This document shows positions 10,908-18,971 of a stretch of DNA of 64,000 nt, one piece after another (the stretch's first letter is position 1; every line of letters starts with the position of its first letter). This stretch comes from Burkholderiales bacterium (lineage in GTDB: Bacteria > Pseudomonadota > Gammaproteobacteria > Burkholderiales > Burkholderiaceae_F), in NCBI GenBank assembly GCA_020248865.1, contig JADCGS010000005.1, positions 145,002-209,001 on the forward strand. Direction: 5' to 3'. The notes beneath the pieces were generated by a model, which was not told where the DNA came from, did not search any database, and saw nothing but the letters and a program-made list of their open reading frames with translations. Made by a program: the position numbers and the translations under genes.

Positions 10908-11558
10908 CTAGAAGCGCAGGTGCAGGCCGAGCATGAGATCGCCTTGCGTCAGTGTGTCGCCGCGGATGCTGATCGAGCAGCCGCCGCTGCACAGGAACTC
11001 GCCGGCGCTGTTGATCAGCACGACATGCCCGCGCGCCTCGGCGCGCAGCGCCACGCGGCCGGCGCCCACCCGCCACTGGTAGCCGAGCCCAAGGCTGAGC
11101 GACGGCCGCGTGGCGCTGCCAAAGCCCGCCAGATCGGGCATGAAGTGGGTCAGCCCGATGCCGCCCGCGGCATACGGCCCCCGGCCGGGGCTGTCCTCCT
11201 GCCAGTGCACCACGCCGCCCAGTTGCGCGCTGTGCACCGTCAGTGGCACCGTCAGGCCGCTCGTTGTCCGCAGACGGCTCTTCTGCTGCGTGAGCAGTAC
11301 CTCGCCATCGCGCTGCGCATCGAGCGCCCAGCCCAACGCCACGCCGACCATCGACGAGTCGCGCAACTGCACCTCGCGCGGCGGCACCTCGCGCGGCGTG
11401 CCGCCGCCGCTGCTCTGGCTGCCGGCCAGCTCCAGCCCCGCGCTGCTGCGCGCGCCGCCGTACAACGTGACCGTGCCCTGGGCGCGGGCCGCCGGGACGA
11501 CTGCGGCTGCCGCCAGCGCTGTGAGCAGGAAGGCACTGAGCCAGGTGCGGTGATGCAT
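10908..11558 (-). CDS. Small outer-membrane beta-barrel protein of unknown function
   Basis: A 216-residue exported protein. Signal peptide MHHRTWLSAFLLTALAAAA ends near PAARAQ. The mature part is a series of alternating polar/hydrophobic strands (GTVTLYGGARSSAGLEL, SMVGVALGWAL, PSLSLGLGYQWRVG, VALRAEARGHVVLI) closing in GLHLRF. The terminal Phe is the recognition signal of outer-membrane barrels. The FLCSGGCS pair of Cys near the end could form a disulfide on a loop. Size and pattern fit an eight-stranded OmpA/OmpW-like barrel, but no specific family was recognised. It converges on the dioxygenase gene with a 31-bp gap. ATG 11558 begins the signal peptide. Confidence 0.72.
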   Translation of the reverse strand: MHHRTWLSAFLLTALAAAAVVPAARAQGTVTLYGGARSSAGLELAGSQSSGGGTPREVPPREVQLRDSSMVGVALGWALDAQRDGEVLLTQQKSRLRTTSGLTVPLTVHSAQLGGVVHWQEDSPGRGPYAAGGIGLTHFMPDLAGFGSATRPSLSLGLGYQWRVGAGRVALRAEARGHVVLINSAGEFLCSGGCSISIRGDTLTQGDLMLGLHLRF

Positions 11559-11832
11559 GGTTGAACCTCGTCGTTGCGGGCGCGTCTGGTTGGTTTGCGA
11601 GCGGGCGCACCGCGCTGCGGCTCCACTTCCTACCCGCCGGCCGCGCCGGCGAGGGGGCGCCCCACTCGCGGAACCGCACGAAGATTCTGCTGCAAAGGCA
11701 AGCGGCTTGCCGAGTGGAGCGCAGTCGTTGCCTTGCGCGGGTGCGATCGTGTAGCGCGCGGCGGCAGCGTAACGCTGTACTCGACTCGAAGTCGGGGCGC
11801 TGGAAATGAAAGAGCCGGGAAGAACGGCGGGA

Positions 11833-11908
11833 TGGTGGGTCGTGAAGGATTCGAACCTTCGACCAACGGATTAAAAGTCCGCTGCTCTACCGACTGAGCT
11901 AACGACCC
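11833..11908 (-). tRNA. tRNA-Lys, anticodon TTT
   Basis: Reading the minus strand from 11908, a 76-nt cloverleaf can be folded. The acceptor stem is GGGTCGT/ACGACCC. The D-arm contains AGCTCAGTCGGTAGAGC. The anticodon arm has loop CTTTTAA, and the T-arm loop is TTCGAAT. The encoded discriminator A is followed by CCA at 11835-11833. The sequence is very close to the bacterial lysine tRNA consensus. It stands alone between the small barrel gene and the YeeE/YedE gene. Confidence 0.97.
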
Positions 11909-12043
11909 ATCGCAGGAAGGTCTCGCGTCAGATGGGTCCGGAAGGTGCGACCGCGTGTCGAAACGAGAGGCGCGGATTATCCCGATCGCGCCGGGGTTGG
12001 TCAAACCGACATCGCGCAGAGATCGCGCCGATGCCGCGCGCAC

Positions 12044-13195
12044 CTAGGCCATGCGCTCGATGCGCCAGTTCTGGTAGCGCAGCGCCAGCAGCGCGCCGAC
12101 GATGATGGCGCCGATCGCGATGAACGATCCGGCCGCCAGCAGCGATACGCCGGACAGCCCCTGGCCCACCGTGCAGCCCATCGCGGTCACGCCGCCAAAG
12201 CCCATCAGCACGGCACCCACCAGGTGGTTGGCCGTGTCCTCCGTGTTGCCGAAGCCTTCCCAGCGAAACGTGCGCGCCAACAGCGCCGAGGCGGCGGCAC
12301 CCGTCACCACGCCGAACACGGCGACCACGCCCAGCGTGAGCACCTTGCTCTTGTCGCTGAAGAACATCAGCCAGTCGAGCACGTAGGCCATCGGCGCTAC
12401 GAAGCTCAGCGACTCCATGCGACCGCTGTTGGTGGCTAAGAAGGTTTCTTCGAGCGTCTCCGGGTGCTCGGTCAGGTGGCCCAGGTGGCCGGAGACGAAC
12501 CAGATCGCCGCGATCACGCCGCCGATGACGAAGCCGGCCAGCAGGTTTTCCCAGTGCCGGAAGTCGCGCCGGACCAGCGCGAAGGCGATCAGCGCGCCGC
12601 CGATCAGCAGCCCGAGCGTCCACTGCAACGCGGGCTTGGCCAGGCCCGTGGCCGCGGCGGCCAGCGTGGGCAGGTCCTGGGTGGTGGCCAAGCGGGTGCC
12701 GAGCGGCTCGATCACGTTGATGCGAAACACGCCGAGCGCGCCGCGCAGCGTGATGTAGGCCGTCAGGCCGAGCACGATGAACACCACCAGCGCCTTGAGG
12801 CTGCCGCCGCCTACGCGCACCAGCGTCTTGGAGCCGCAGCCGCCGGCCAGCACCATGCCGAAGCCGAACAGCAGCCCGCCGACGACGTAGCCCAGGAGGG
12901 TGAAGCGTGGCGTGGCATAAAGGCTCTTGCCGGGGTCGATCTGCCCGGTGGCCGCCAGCGCACTGGTGGCGACGATGGCCACCCCGATGGCCAGCAGCCA
13001 CTGGCGCATGCGGGTCCAGTCGCCAAAGTTGGCGATGTCGGCCACCGCACCCATGGTGCAGAAGTTGGTCCGCTGCGCCACGAAGCCAAACAGCACGGTG
13101 AGTGCAAAGGTCGCCCACAGCACGGTGGCGGTCAGGCCCGGCAGGGCGGCGGCTTCGATCGGGGGCACGGCGGCGGTTTCAGCGGCGGTCGACAA
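12044..13195 (-). CDS. YeeE/YedE-family inner-membrane sulfur-compound transporter
   Basis: A 383-residue protein with about nine to ten hydrophobic segments. The conserved cysteines of the family sit in QRTNFCTMGAVADI (near residue 46), LAGGCGSKTLVRVGGGSLK and TAMGCTVGQGLSG. The last two motifs line the path in the thiosulfate transporter TsuA, so uptake of thiosulfate or another reduced sulfur species is the likely role. The start is uncertain: TTG 13195 gives the full N-terminus but has no clear Shine-Dalgarno, and an in-frame GTG at 13168 would also precede the first membrane segment. No rhodanese or TsuB-like gene is adjacent, unlike many members. Confidence 0.86.
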   Translation of the reverse strand: MSTAAETAAVPPIEAAALPGLTATVLWATFALTVLFGFVAQRTNFCTMGAVADIANFGDWTRMRQWLLAIGVAIVATSALAATGQIDPGKSLYATPRFTLLGYVVGGLLFGFGMVLAGGCGSKTLVRVGGGSLKALVVFIVLGLTAYITLRGALGVFRINVIEPLGTRLATTQDLPTLAAAATGLAKPALQWTLGLLIGGALIAFALVRRDFRHWENLLAGFVIGGVIAAIWFVSGHLGHLTEHPETLEETFLATNSGRMESLSFVAPMAYVLDWLMFFSDKSKVLTLGVVAVFGVVTGAAASALLARTFRWEGFGNTEDTANHLVGAVLMGFGGVTAMGCTVGQGLSGVSLLAAGSFIAIGAIIVGALLALRYQNWRIERMA

Positions 13196-13311
13196 GACGA
13201 GCGCGCAATGCTAGCGCCTGCGTCGGGCGGCATCGATGCGCGCCGGTCATGTCGCCATAGCCGGCTGCTCTGGCGCGGTCAGCGCGCCCGCGCCGGCAGC
13301 CAGGCGGCGCC

Positions 13312-14121
13312 TCAGCGCGTGCCCAGGGCGGCCAGCCGGTCGCGCGCCACCTTGGCGCTGTCGCTGTCCGGGTAGTCCTTGAGCAGCCGCTGCAGGGTGG
13401 TGCGCGCGGCTGGGCGCTGGTTCAGCTCGGCCTGGCTGGCGGCGATGTTCAGCAGCGCCTCGGGGGCACGCGGCGATTCGGCAAAACGCTCGACCACCAC
13501 CTGCTGCGCGGCGATCGCGCTCTTGTAGTCCTTCAGCGCGTAGTGCGCGGTGCCGGTCCAGTAGTGCGCCGCCGCCACGTAGGCCGACTGCGGATAGCGG
13601 ACCAGGAAGCTCTGAAAGCCGCGGATCGCGGCGGCAAAGTCCTGCGCGCGAAACAGCACCAGCGCGGCGTCGTAGGCGGCCTGCTCGTCACGCGCCATGG
13701 TGACCGCGCGGCCATCGACGCTGACCGGCCTGGGCTCGAGCGCCTTGAGCCGCGCGTCGAGGTCGCCATAGAGATCGCGGCTGCGCTTCTGCTGATTGGC
13801 CAGCTCGTTGGCGAGGGTGTCGATCTGCCCGCGCAGGCGGGCGATCTCCTGGCGCAGCAGGTCGTTCTGGTTGACGAGCTCGAGCTGGCTGCGCTGGGCG
13901 GTCTCCAGCTTGCGCGCCAGCGCTTCGATCGCTTCCTGCGCGCGCTTGTCGTTGTCGGCCACGCGGCCGCGCAGGTCGATGATCGCCTTGCGCGCCTCGT
14001 CGTCGCCGAAGAAGGCTTGCGCGGGCGCCGCGGTCAACAGGGTCAGCAGGCCCAGCAGCAGGGCCGCGGCCGTGGTGGCGGCCAACGGTCGGGCAGGGCG
14101 GAGCGGGCGTTCGGCGGTCAT
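13312..14121 (-). CDS. cpoB: Cell division coordinator CpoB (YbgF), Tol-Pal-associated TPR protein
   Basis: 269 residues: a signal peptide (RPLAATTAAALLLGLLTLL to APAQAFF), a coiled-coil region (about 40-130; LANELANQQKRSRDLY), then tetratricopeptide repeats (about 145-265; YDAALVLFRAQDFAAAIRGF, HYWTGTAHYALKDYKSAIAA). CpoB trimerises through the coiled coil and, in E. coli, links outer-membrane constriction to PBP1B activity by interacting with TolA. It is the last gene of the tol operon here, 98 bp after pal. ATG 14121 was chosen because it opens the signal peptide. Confidence 0.93.
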   Translation of the reverse strand: MTAERPLRPARPLAATTAAALLLGLLTLLTAAPAQAFFGDDEARKAIIDLRGRVADNDKRAQEAIEALARKLETAQRSQLELVNQNDLLRQEIARLRGQIDTLANELANQQKRSRDLYGDLDARLKALEPRPVSVDGRAVTMARDEQAAYDAALVLFRAQDFAAAIRGFQSFLVRYPQSAYVAAAHYWTGTAHYALKDYKSAIAAQQVVVERFAESPRAPEALLNIAASQAELNQRPAARTTLQRLLKDYPDSDSAKVARDRLAALGTR

Positions 14122-14219
14122 CGCAGCGGCTCTCCGGAAAAACGAACACGGCGCGCCGCGGGGCGGCACGCCGTGGATTATCGGCCCGCCGCGGGGCGGG
14201 CGCAGCGCAGAGGAGGCCC

Positions 14220-14780
14220 TCAGCGGTAGACGATGTCGGCGCGGCGGTTCTGCGACCAGGCTTCCTCGGTGGCGCCGCTGGCGCGCGGCCTCTCTTCGCC
14301 GAAGCTCACGGCCTCGACCTGGCTGTCCGCCACGCCGAGCAGCGTCAGGCGCTGCTTGACCGCCTCGGCGCGCTTCTGTCCCAGCGCAAGGTTGTACTCG
14401 CGGCTGCCGCGGTCGTCGGTGTTGCCTTCGACCACGATGCGGCGGTTCTTGTTGGCGGCCAGGAAGCGCCCGTGCGCCTCGATTACCGGCGTGAACTCGG
14501 GCTTGACCACAAACTGGTCGAAGTCGAAGAACACGCTGCGCCGTGACAGCGGGCTGGCGGGGTCGTTGAGCGGGTCGACGGTGCCCGGCGCGGCCTCCAC
14601 GCGCGCCACCGCGCGCGGGTCGGCGGCGGGGGCTGGCGGAGTGGTTGCCGGGGTTGCCGGAGCGCTCTTTTCGGTGACGGGCACCGGCGCGTCCTGCAGC
14701 GGCGTGCTGGCGCAGCCGGCCAGCAAGAGCGCGGCGAGTGCGGCAGCGGCGATCGAAAGTGTGGGCGCGGTCGGCTTCAT
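14220..14780 (-). CDS. pal: Peptidoglycan-associated lipoprotein Pal
   Basis: 186 residues. The lipoprotein signal has lipobox LLAGC (Cys about residue 23). A Pro/Ala-rich linker follows, then an OmpA-C peptidoglycan-binding domain (about 75-186) with SVFFDFDQFVVKPEF, VVEGNTDDRGSREYNLALG and the C-terminal SQNRRADIVYR. The Asp and Arg that hold diaminopimelate (NTDDRGS and the NRRAD helix) are present. Pal anchors the outer membrane to peptidoglycan and is relocated to the septum by TolQRAB during division. Its Shine-Dalgarno, GGAG, lies between its start and the tolB stop 15 bp upstream. Confidence 0.96.
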   Translation of the reverse strand: MKPTAPTLSIAAAALAALLLAGCASTPLQDAPVPVTEKSAPATPATTPPAPAADPRAVARVEAAPGTVDPLNDPASPLSRRSVFFDFDQFVVKPEFTPVIEAHGRFLAANKNRRIVVEGNTDDRGSREYNLALGQKRAEAVKQRLTLLGVADSQVEAVSFGEERPRASGATEEAWSQNRRADIVYR

Positions 14781-14795
14781 GGTGGTTCTCCTGAT

Positions 14796-16097
14796 CTACT
14801 GGATGAACGGTCCCCAGGTGGGCTCGCGCACGCTGCCCGCAGGGCCGGACAGCCGCGTGCGCACCCGTCCGTCGGTCGAGGCGCTGGCGAGGATGCCACG
14901 GCCGCCCACCTCGGTGGCGTACAGCACCAGCCGGCCGTTGGGGGCAAAACTGGGCGACTCGTCCAGGACTGTATCGGTGATGGCGAGTTCCGTGCCGTTG
15001 GCCAGATCCAGCGTGAACACCTGAAAGCGGCCGCCGCGCCGGCTCACGAAGGCGAGCAAGCGGCCGTCGGGGCTCAGGCGTGGACTCACGTTGTAGTCGC
15101 CATTGAAGGTGACGCGCGCGACGCCGCTGCCGTCGGGCGCCATGCGGTAAATCTGCGGACCGCCGCCGCGGTCGGACGTGAAGTAGATGAAGCGGCCGTC
15201 CGGCGACCACACCGGCTCGGTGTCGATGGCGGCGGTCTGCGTGAGCCGGCGCGGCGCGCCGCCGCCTTCGGCGCCGACCAGGTAGATCTGCGTGTTGCCG
15301 CTGAGCGTGAGCGCCACCGCCAGTTGCCGGCCGTCCGGCGACCAGGCCGGCGCGCTGTTGCTGCCGCGAAAGTTGGCCACCGGGCGGCGCTGGCCGGTGG
15401 GCAGGTGGTGCACGTAGACCACCGGCTTGCCGGTCTCGAACGACACGTAGGCCAGTTGCGCGCCGTCGAACGACCAGGCCGGCGACATGATCGGCTCGCG
15501 CGAGCGCAGCGCCACCTGCGCGTTGCCGCCATCGGCGTCGGCCACCTGCAGTTCGTAGGCGCTGCGTGCGGTCTGCACCACGTAGGCGATGCGGGTGGCA
15601 AACACGCCGCGGTCGCCGGTCAGCTTCTCGTAGATGCGGTCGGAGATGCGGTGCGCGTTCAGGCGCAGCTCGGCCGCGCTGCTGGCATACGACAGGCCGT
15701 CGAGCTGCACCTGCTTGACGGTGTCGTACAGGCGGAAGCGCAGGTCGAAGCGGCCATCGGCCAGCCGCGTCACCGAGCCGACCACCAGCGCGTCGGCGCC
15801 GCGGCCCTTCCATTGCGCGTGGTCGACCGCCGCCGTCTCAGCCATTGGCGCAGCACCGGTATCGATCAGCCGGAACAGCCCCGAGCGTTGCAGGTTGGCG
15901 CGGATGATCTCGTCGACCCTCTCGGGCGGCGTGCTGCCGCCGGTGTCGAAGCGCGCCACCGCCACCGGAAACTGGCTGGAGCCGACCCCGGTGATCTCGA
16001 TGCGCAGCTGCGCCTGCGCCAGCAGCGGCAGTGCCAGCAGCGCCAGGGCGGCCAGACAGCGCCGCAGCAGCGGGGGGCGTCGGATCAGTGCGACCAT
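14796..16097 (-). CDS. tolB: Tol-Pal system periplasmic protein TolB
   Basis: 433 residues: a signal peptide ending LPLLAQAQ, an N-terminal D1 domain (about 25-150) starting LRIEITGVG, then a six-bladed beta-propeller with repeated SPDGR blade motifs (PAWSPDGRQLAV, EPVWSPDGRFIYF, PRLSPDGRLLAF, SFAPNGRLVLYA). TolB shuttles between Pal and TolA and frees Pal for movement. ATG 16097 begins the signal peptide. The gap to the upstream tolA is 271 bp and carries a 15-bp minisatellite, which is unusually wide for this operon. Confidence 0.95.
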   Translation of the reverse strand: MVALIRRPPLLRRCLAALALLALPLLAQAQLRIEITGVGSSQFPVAVARFDTGGSTPPERVDEIIRANLQRSGLFRLIDTGAAPMAETAAVDHAQWKGRGADALVVGSVTRLADGRFDLRFRLYDTVKQVQLDGLSYASSAAELRLNAHRISDRIYEKLTGDRGVFATRIAYVVQTARSAYELQVADADGGNAQVALRSREPIMSPAWSFDGAQLAYVSFETGKPVVYVHHLPTGQRRPVANFRGSNSAPAWSPDGRQLAVALTLSGNTQIYLVGAEGGGAPRRLTQTAAIDTEPVWSPDGRFIYFTSDRGGGPQIYRMAPDGSGVARVTFNGDYNVSPRLSPDGRLLAFVSRRGGRFQVFTLDLANGTELAITDTVLDESPSFAPNGRLVLYATEVGGRGILASASTDGRVRTRLSGPAGSVREPTWGPFIQ

Positions 16098-16129
16098 AGG
16101 CAGGAGTATATGAACCGGAGCCGCGGGGA

Positions 16130-16260
16130 CCGGAAGTGCGGAAGCCGGAAGTGCGGAAGCCGGAAGTGCGGAAACCGGAGGTGCGGAAACCGGAGGTGCA
16201 GAAACCGGAGGTGCGGAAACCGGAGGTGCGGAAACCGGAAGTGCGGAAACCGGAAGTGCG
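16130..16260. repeat. 15-bp minisatellite inside the tol operon
   Basis: Eight full copies and one 11-bp partial copy of CCGGAAGTGCGGAAG run from 16130 to 16260. The copies differ mainly at A/G positions: GGAAG or GGAGG, and a final AAG or AAA. They fill about half of the tolA-tolB spacer and begin 33 bp upstream of the tolB start, so tolB's leader is partly built of repeat. The unit is divisible by three and stays open in several frames, giving RKPEV-type peptides on one strand, but no start, ribosome-binding site or known protein supports translation. Confidence 0.95.
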
Positions 16261-16368
16261 TGCAGGTGATGGTCGGTGCGCTGCGGTAGCGCTGTGCTCG
16301 GGGACCGGCGTCCCGATGGGTCGCCGCGATCGCGCCGCTGGTGCGGTCCGGGGCTGCCGTGTGCGGTG

Positions 16369-17178
16369 TCACCGCGCCTCGACCGGGTACATCCGGACGT
16401 CGATGGCCCGGTCGGTGCTGCCGTCGCGCTTGCGCGGAAACGGATCGCAGCGCCGGATCGCCCGCTCGGCGGCCGCGTCGTAGCCGGACAGGCCGCTGGC
16501 ACGCAGCAGGCGCACGCCGGCGACCGAGCCATCGGGCAGCAGCTCGACGCGGAAGTCGGCATAGACCGCGGGGCTGGTGCCTTCGGCAACGGTGAACGCG
16601 ATGTGCGGGCGAATGCAGGCGATGACCTGCGCCGCGTAGCTGGCATCGGCGCCGCGCACGGTGCTGCCGCCGGCGGCCGCACCGGTCGCGCCCGCGGCAC
16701 TGGCCACCCCCGGCTGCTCGCCGGCGCGGGCCTGGGCCATGATGCGGTCCAGATCGCTCGGCGGCGGCGGCAGCGGCGGCGCCTTGGCTTCCTCGCGTCG
16801 CGGCTCGGCCTTCTTGGCCTCGGCGCGCGGCTCGGCCTTCTTCTCGTCCTTGCGCGGTTCGGCCTTGCGCGGCTGCTCCTTGCGGGCCTCGCGCAGCTTC
16901 TTCTGCTCGAGCGCAATGTCGGCCGGCCGCTCGGGCTCGGCCGGCACCGGCGCGGGCGCCGGCGGCGGGGGCGGTGCGGCCACCTCGGGCGACGGCAGCG
17001 CGGGCAGTCCGCTCCACAGCTCGGCCACGATGGGCGCCTGCGGCTGCGTGCGCCACTGCACGGCCAGCGTCATGGCGCCGAACAGCAGCGCGTGCATCAG
17101 CAGCGCCAGCCCAAACGGCGCGGCCAGCGGGTCGTGGCGGCGCGGCGCACGCCCGGACCCGAGTGCGACCGCCGCCAT
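16369..17178 (-). CDS. tolA: Tol-Pal system inner-membrane protein TolA
   Basis: 269 residues in the TolA order. A single N-terminal membrane segment (about 21-42, GLALLMHALLFGAMTLAVQW) comes first. A Pro-rich part is followed by a charged Lys/Glu/Ala helical domain (about 85-140, many KKAEPR-type segments). The C-terminal globular domain (about 170-269) contains AAQVIACIRPHIAFTVAE and RAIRRCDPFPRK; the two Cys probably pair as in other TolA C-domains. TolA connects the TolQR proton motor to TolB and Pal across the periplasm. Its start overlaps the tolR stop by one base (TGATG), indicating translational coupling. Confidence 0.92.
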   Translation of the reverse strand: MAAVALGSGRAPRRHDPLAAPFGLALLMHALLFGAMTLAVQWRTQPQAPIVAELWSGLPALPSPEVAAPPPPPAPAPVPAEPERPADIALEQKKLREARKEQPRKAEPRKDEKKAEPRAEAKKAEPRREEAKAPPLPPPPSDLDRIMAQARAGEQPGVASAAGATGAAAGGSTVRGADASYAAQVIACIRPHIAFTVAEGTSPAVYADFRVELLPDGSVAGVRLLRASGLSGYDAAAERAIRRCDPFPRKRDGSTDRAIDVRMYPVEAR

Positions 17179-17606
17179 CAGCCGGCCGGCCGCACCGACA
17201 GGCCGACGCGCTGCACGCCGGCCTTCTGCAGGCGGTCCATCACGATCATCACGTGCTCGTACTTCACGTCCTTGTCGGCGGCGATCACCACGGGACGGGG
17301 GGCGGCGGCGTTGGCCTGCTGCGCGGCGCGCACCCTTTCGGCGACCTCGACCACGCCCTGCGCCAGGTCTTTCTGCCCGTCGCGCAGCGTGATGCTGCCG
17401 TTGGCGCGGATCACCACCTCCAGCGGCCGGTCCGGCACGCGCGAGCTCTTGCCCACGCTCGGCAGGTTGAGCAGGCTCGGGTTCACGAAGGGCGCCGACA
17501 CCATGAGGATGACCACCAGCACCAGCATCACGTCGATGTAGGGCACGACGTTGATGTCGGCCAGCATGCGGCGGCGCGGGCCGTTGCGGCGGGCGAGGAT
17601 GGCCAT
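17178..17606 (-). CDS. tolR: Tol-Pal system proton-motor subunit TolR
   Basis: 142 residues of the ExbD/TolR family. After a short basic N-terminus comes ADINVVPYIDVMLVLVVILMV, the single membrane helix with the conserved Asp of the proton channel (in YIDVMLVL). A periplasmic domain follows with RPVVIAADKDVKYEHVMIVMDRLQ. With TolQ it converts proton flow into movement of TolA. The gene starts at ATG 17606, and a 142-bp gap separates it from tolQ. Two further ExbD paralogues of the window serve the TonB system; this one is assigned to Tol by its neighbours. Confidence 0.95.
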   Translation of the reverse strand: MAILARRNGPRRRMLADINVVPYIDVMLVLVVILMVSAPFVNPSLLNLPSVGKSSRVPDRPLEVVIRANGSITLRDGQKDLAQGVVEVAERVRAAQQANAAAPRPVVIAADKDVKYEHVMIVMDRLQKAGVQRVGLSVRPAG

Positions 17607-17748
17607 GGTCAGTGTCTCGTGCGTGAGCGCGCGCCTGCGGCGCGCACGCGCTCGAGGCCAGTCGGTGCGGTGCCCTGCGGGCGGCCGGGCGGGCGCCGCA
17701 CAGCGAAGGGCCACCACGGGGCCGCCATGCCGGTCGTTGTGACCGCCT

Positions 17749-18429
17749 TCATCGCTGCCGCTGCAGGATGTTCGAGAACTCCTCGATGAAGGTCTCGAAG
17801 CGGTTGGCCAGGCGGTCGATGTCGTGGGCGAAGCGGTTGTAGGCGACCACCGCGGGGATCGAGGCGAACAGGCCGATCGCGGTGGCCACCAGGGCCTCGG
17901 CGATGCCGGGGGCCACGCTGGCCAGCGTGGCCTGCTCGATCGAGGCCAGGCCGGTGAAGGCGTGCATGATCCCCCACACGGTGCCAAAGAGGCCGATGTA
18001 CGGGCTCACGGAGCCGGCCGAGGCGAGGAACGACAGGCGCGATTCGAGCGCGTCCATCTCGCGCTGGTAGGTGGCGCGCATGGCGCGCCGCGCGCCGTCG
18101 AGCGTGGCCTGCCGGCTTTCGCTGTCCTGGCCACGCCCGCGCAGCTTGAGGAACTCGGTCATGCCGGCCTCGAAGATGCGCTCGAGCGCGCCGGCCTCGC
18201 GCCGGCCACGGCTGGCCTGCTGGTAAAGCTGCGACAGCTCGGCGCCGCCCCAGAACGTCTTCTCGAACTCGGCGGTCTCGCGCCGGGCGCGGCGGATCGC
18301 CAGTGCCTTGCCGAAAATGGCGGTCCACGAGGCCAGCGAGATGGCCACGAGCAGGGCCATCACCAGTTGCACCACCAGGGTGGCCTGGGTGAGCAGCGAC
18401 AGAATCGACAGGTCGGCAGCAGCGTTCAT
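17749..18429 (-). CDS. tolQ: Tol-Pal system proton-motor subunit TolQ
   Basis: 226 residues of the MotA/TolQ/ExbB family with three membrane segments. The first is near residue 15-38 (ATLVVQLVMALLVAISLASW). The others lie in FLASAGSVSPYIGLFGTVWGIMHAF and EALVATAIGLFASIPAVVAYNRF. The GLFGTVWGI and ATAIGLFAS motifs of the proton path are intact. TolQ forms the pentameric channel around TolR. It overlaps the ybgC stop by four bases (ATGA), so the two are translationally coupled. Confidence 0.95.
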   Translation of the reverse strand: MNAAADLSILSLLTQATLVVQLVMALLVAISLASWTAIFGKALAIRRARRETAEFEKTFWGGAELSQLYQQASRGRREAGALERIFEAGMTEFLKLRGRGQDSESRQATLDGARRAMRATYQREMDALESRLSFLASAGSVSPYIGLFGTVWGIMHAFTGLASIEQATLASVAPGIAEALVATAIGLFASIPAVVAYNRFAHDIDRLANRFETFIEEFSNILQRQR

Positions 18430-18884
18430 CGGGACTTCGGTGCGGGGCCTGATGCGGCCAGTGCGCGGCGCAGGCCGGCCGGCATGGCCGCCGGGGCCAG
18501 CGTGTCGGCACTCACGCAGGCGACCTTGACCTGCCCGGCTGCCAGAAGTTCGCCGTCGCGCACCAGTTGCTGCTCGAAGTGCAGCGAGGCCGCGCCGAGC
18601 CGCGCCAGCCGCGCGCTCACATCGAGCCGGTCGTCCAGCCGCGCCGGCTTGAGGTAGCGCACCGCCAGCTCGGTCACCACGAACTGCAGCCGCTCCTGCG
18701 CGGCCAGCCGCGCCTGGTCGAAGCCGAGCTCACGCAGCCACTCGGTGCGGCAGCGCTCGAAGAACTTGAGAAAGTTGGCGTAGTACACGATGCCGCCGGC
18801 GTCCGTGTCTTCGTAGTACACGCGCAGGGGCCAGCTAAAGTCGGCGCGGAAGTCGGCGTGGGGGTCGCCGCGAAGACGCTGCAT
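18426..18884 (-). CDS. ybgC: Tol-Pal-associated acyl-CoA thioesterase YbgC
   Basis: 152 residues of the 4-hydroxybenzoyl-CoA thioesterase (hot-dog) family. The motif VYYEDTDAGGIVYYANFLKFFERCRTEWL holds the catalytic Asp (EDTDAGG) and the YANF helix. In E. coli the protein hydrolyses short acyl-CoA and associates with phospholipid synthesis enzymes; its link with Tol-Pal is genetic. It is the first gene of the operon. ATG 18884 was chosen because the longer open frame upstream crosses the divergent promoter region and lacks similarity. Confidence 0.92.
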   Translation of the reverse strand: MQRLRGDPHADFRADFSWPLRVYYEDTDAGGIVYYANFLKFFERCRTEWLRELGFDQARLAAQERLQFVVTELAVRYLKPARLDDRLDVSARLARLGAASLHFEQQLVRDGELLAAGQVKVACVSADTLAPAAMPAGLRRALAASGPAPKSR

Positions 18885-18971
18885 CGGAGTCAAGTGTAGC
18901 GGGCAGTTGTAAAGTGTCGGGTGTTGCGTGCAGCCCCCGGCAAAGGTAGGCCGCGCAGCGGGGAGTGCGGC

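Noticed and set aside
16085..17056. Long minus-strand open frame through the 15-bp repeats giving HFRFP/HLRFP peptides, overlapping tolA
   Set aside because: The peptide is a by-product of a repeat divisible by three; tolA in the other frame is clearly the real gene, and no start or ribosome-binding site supports it.
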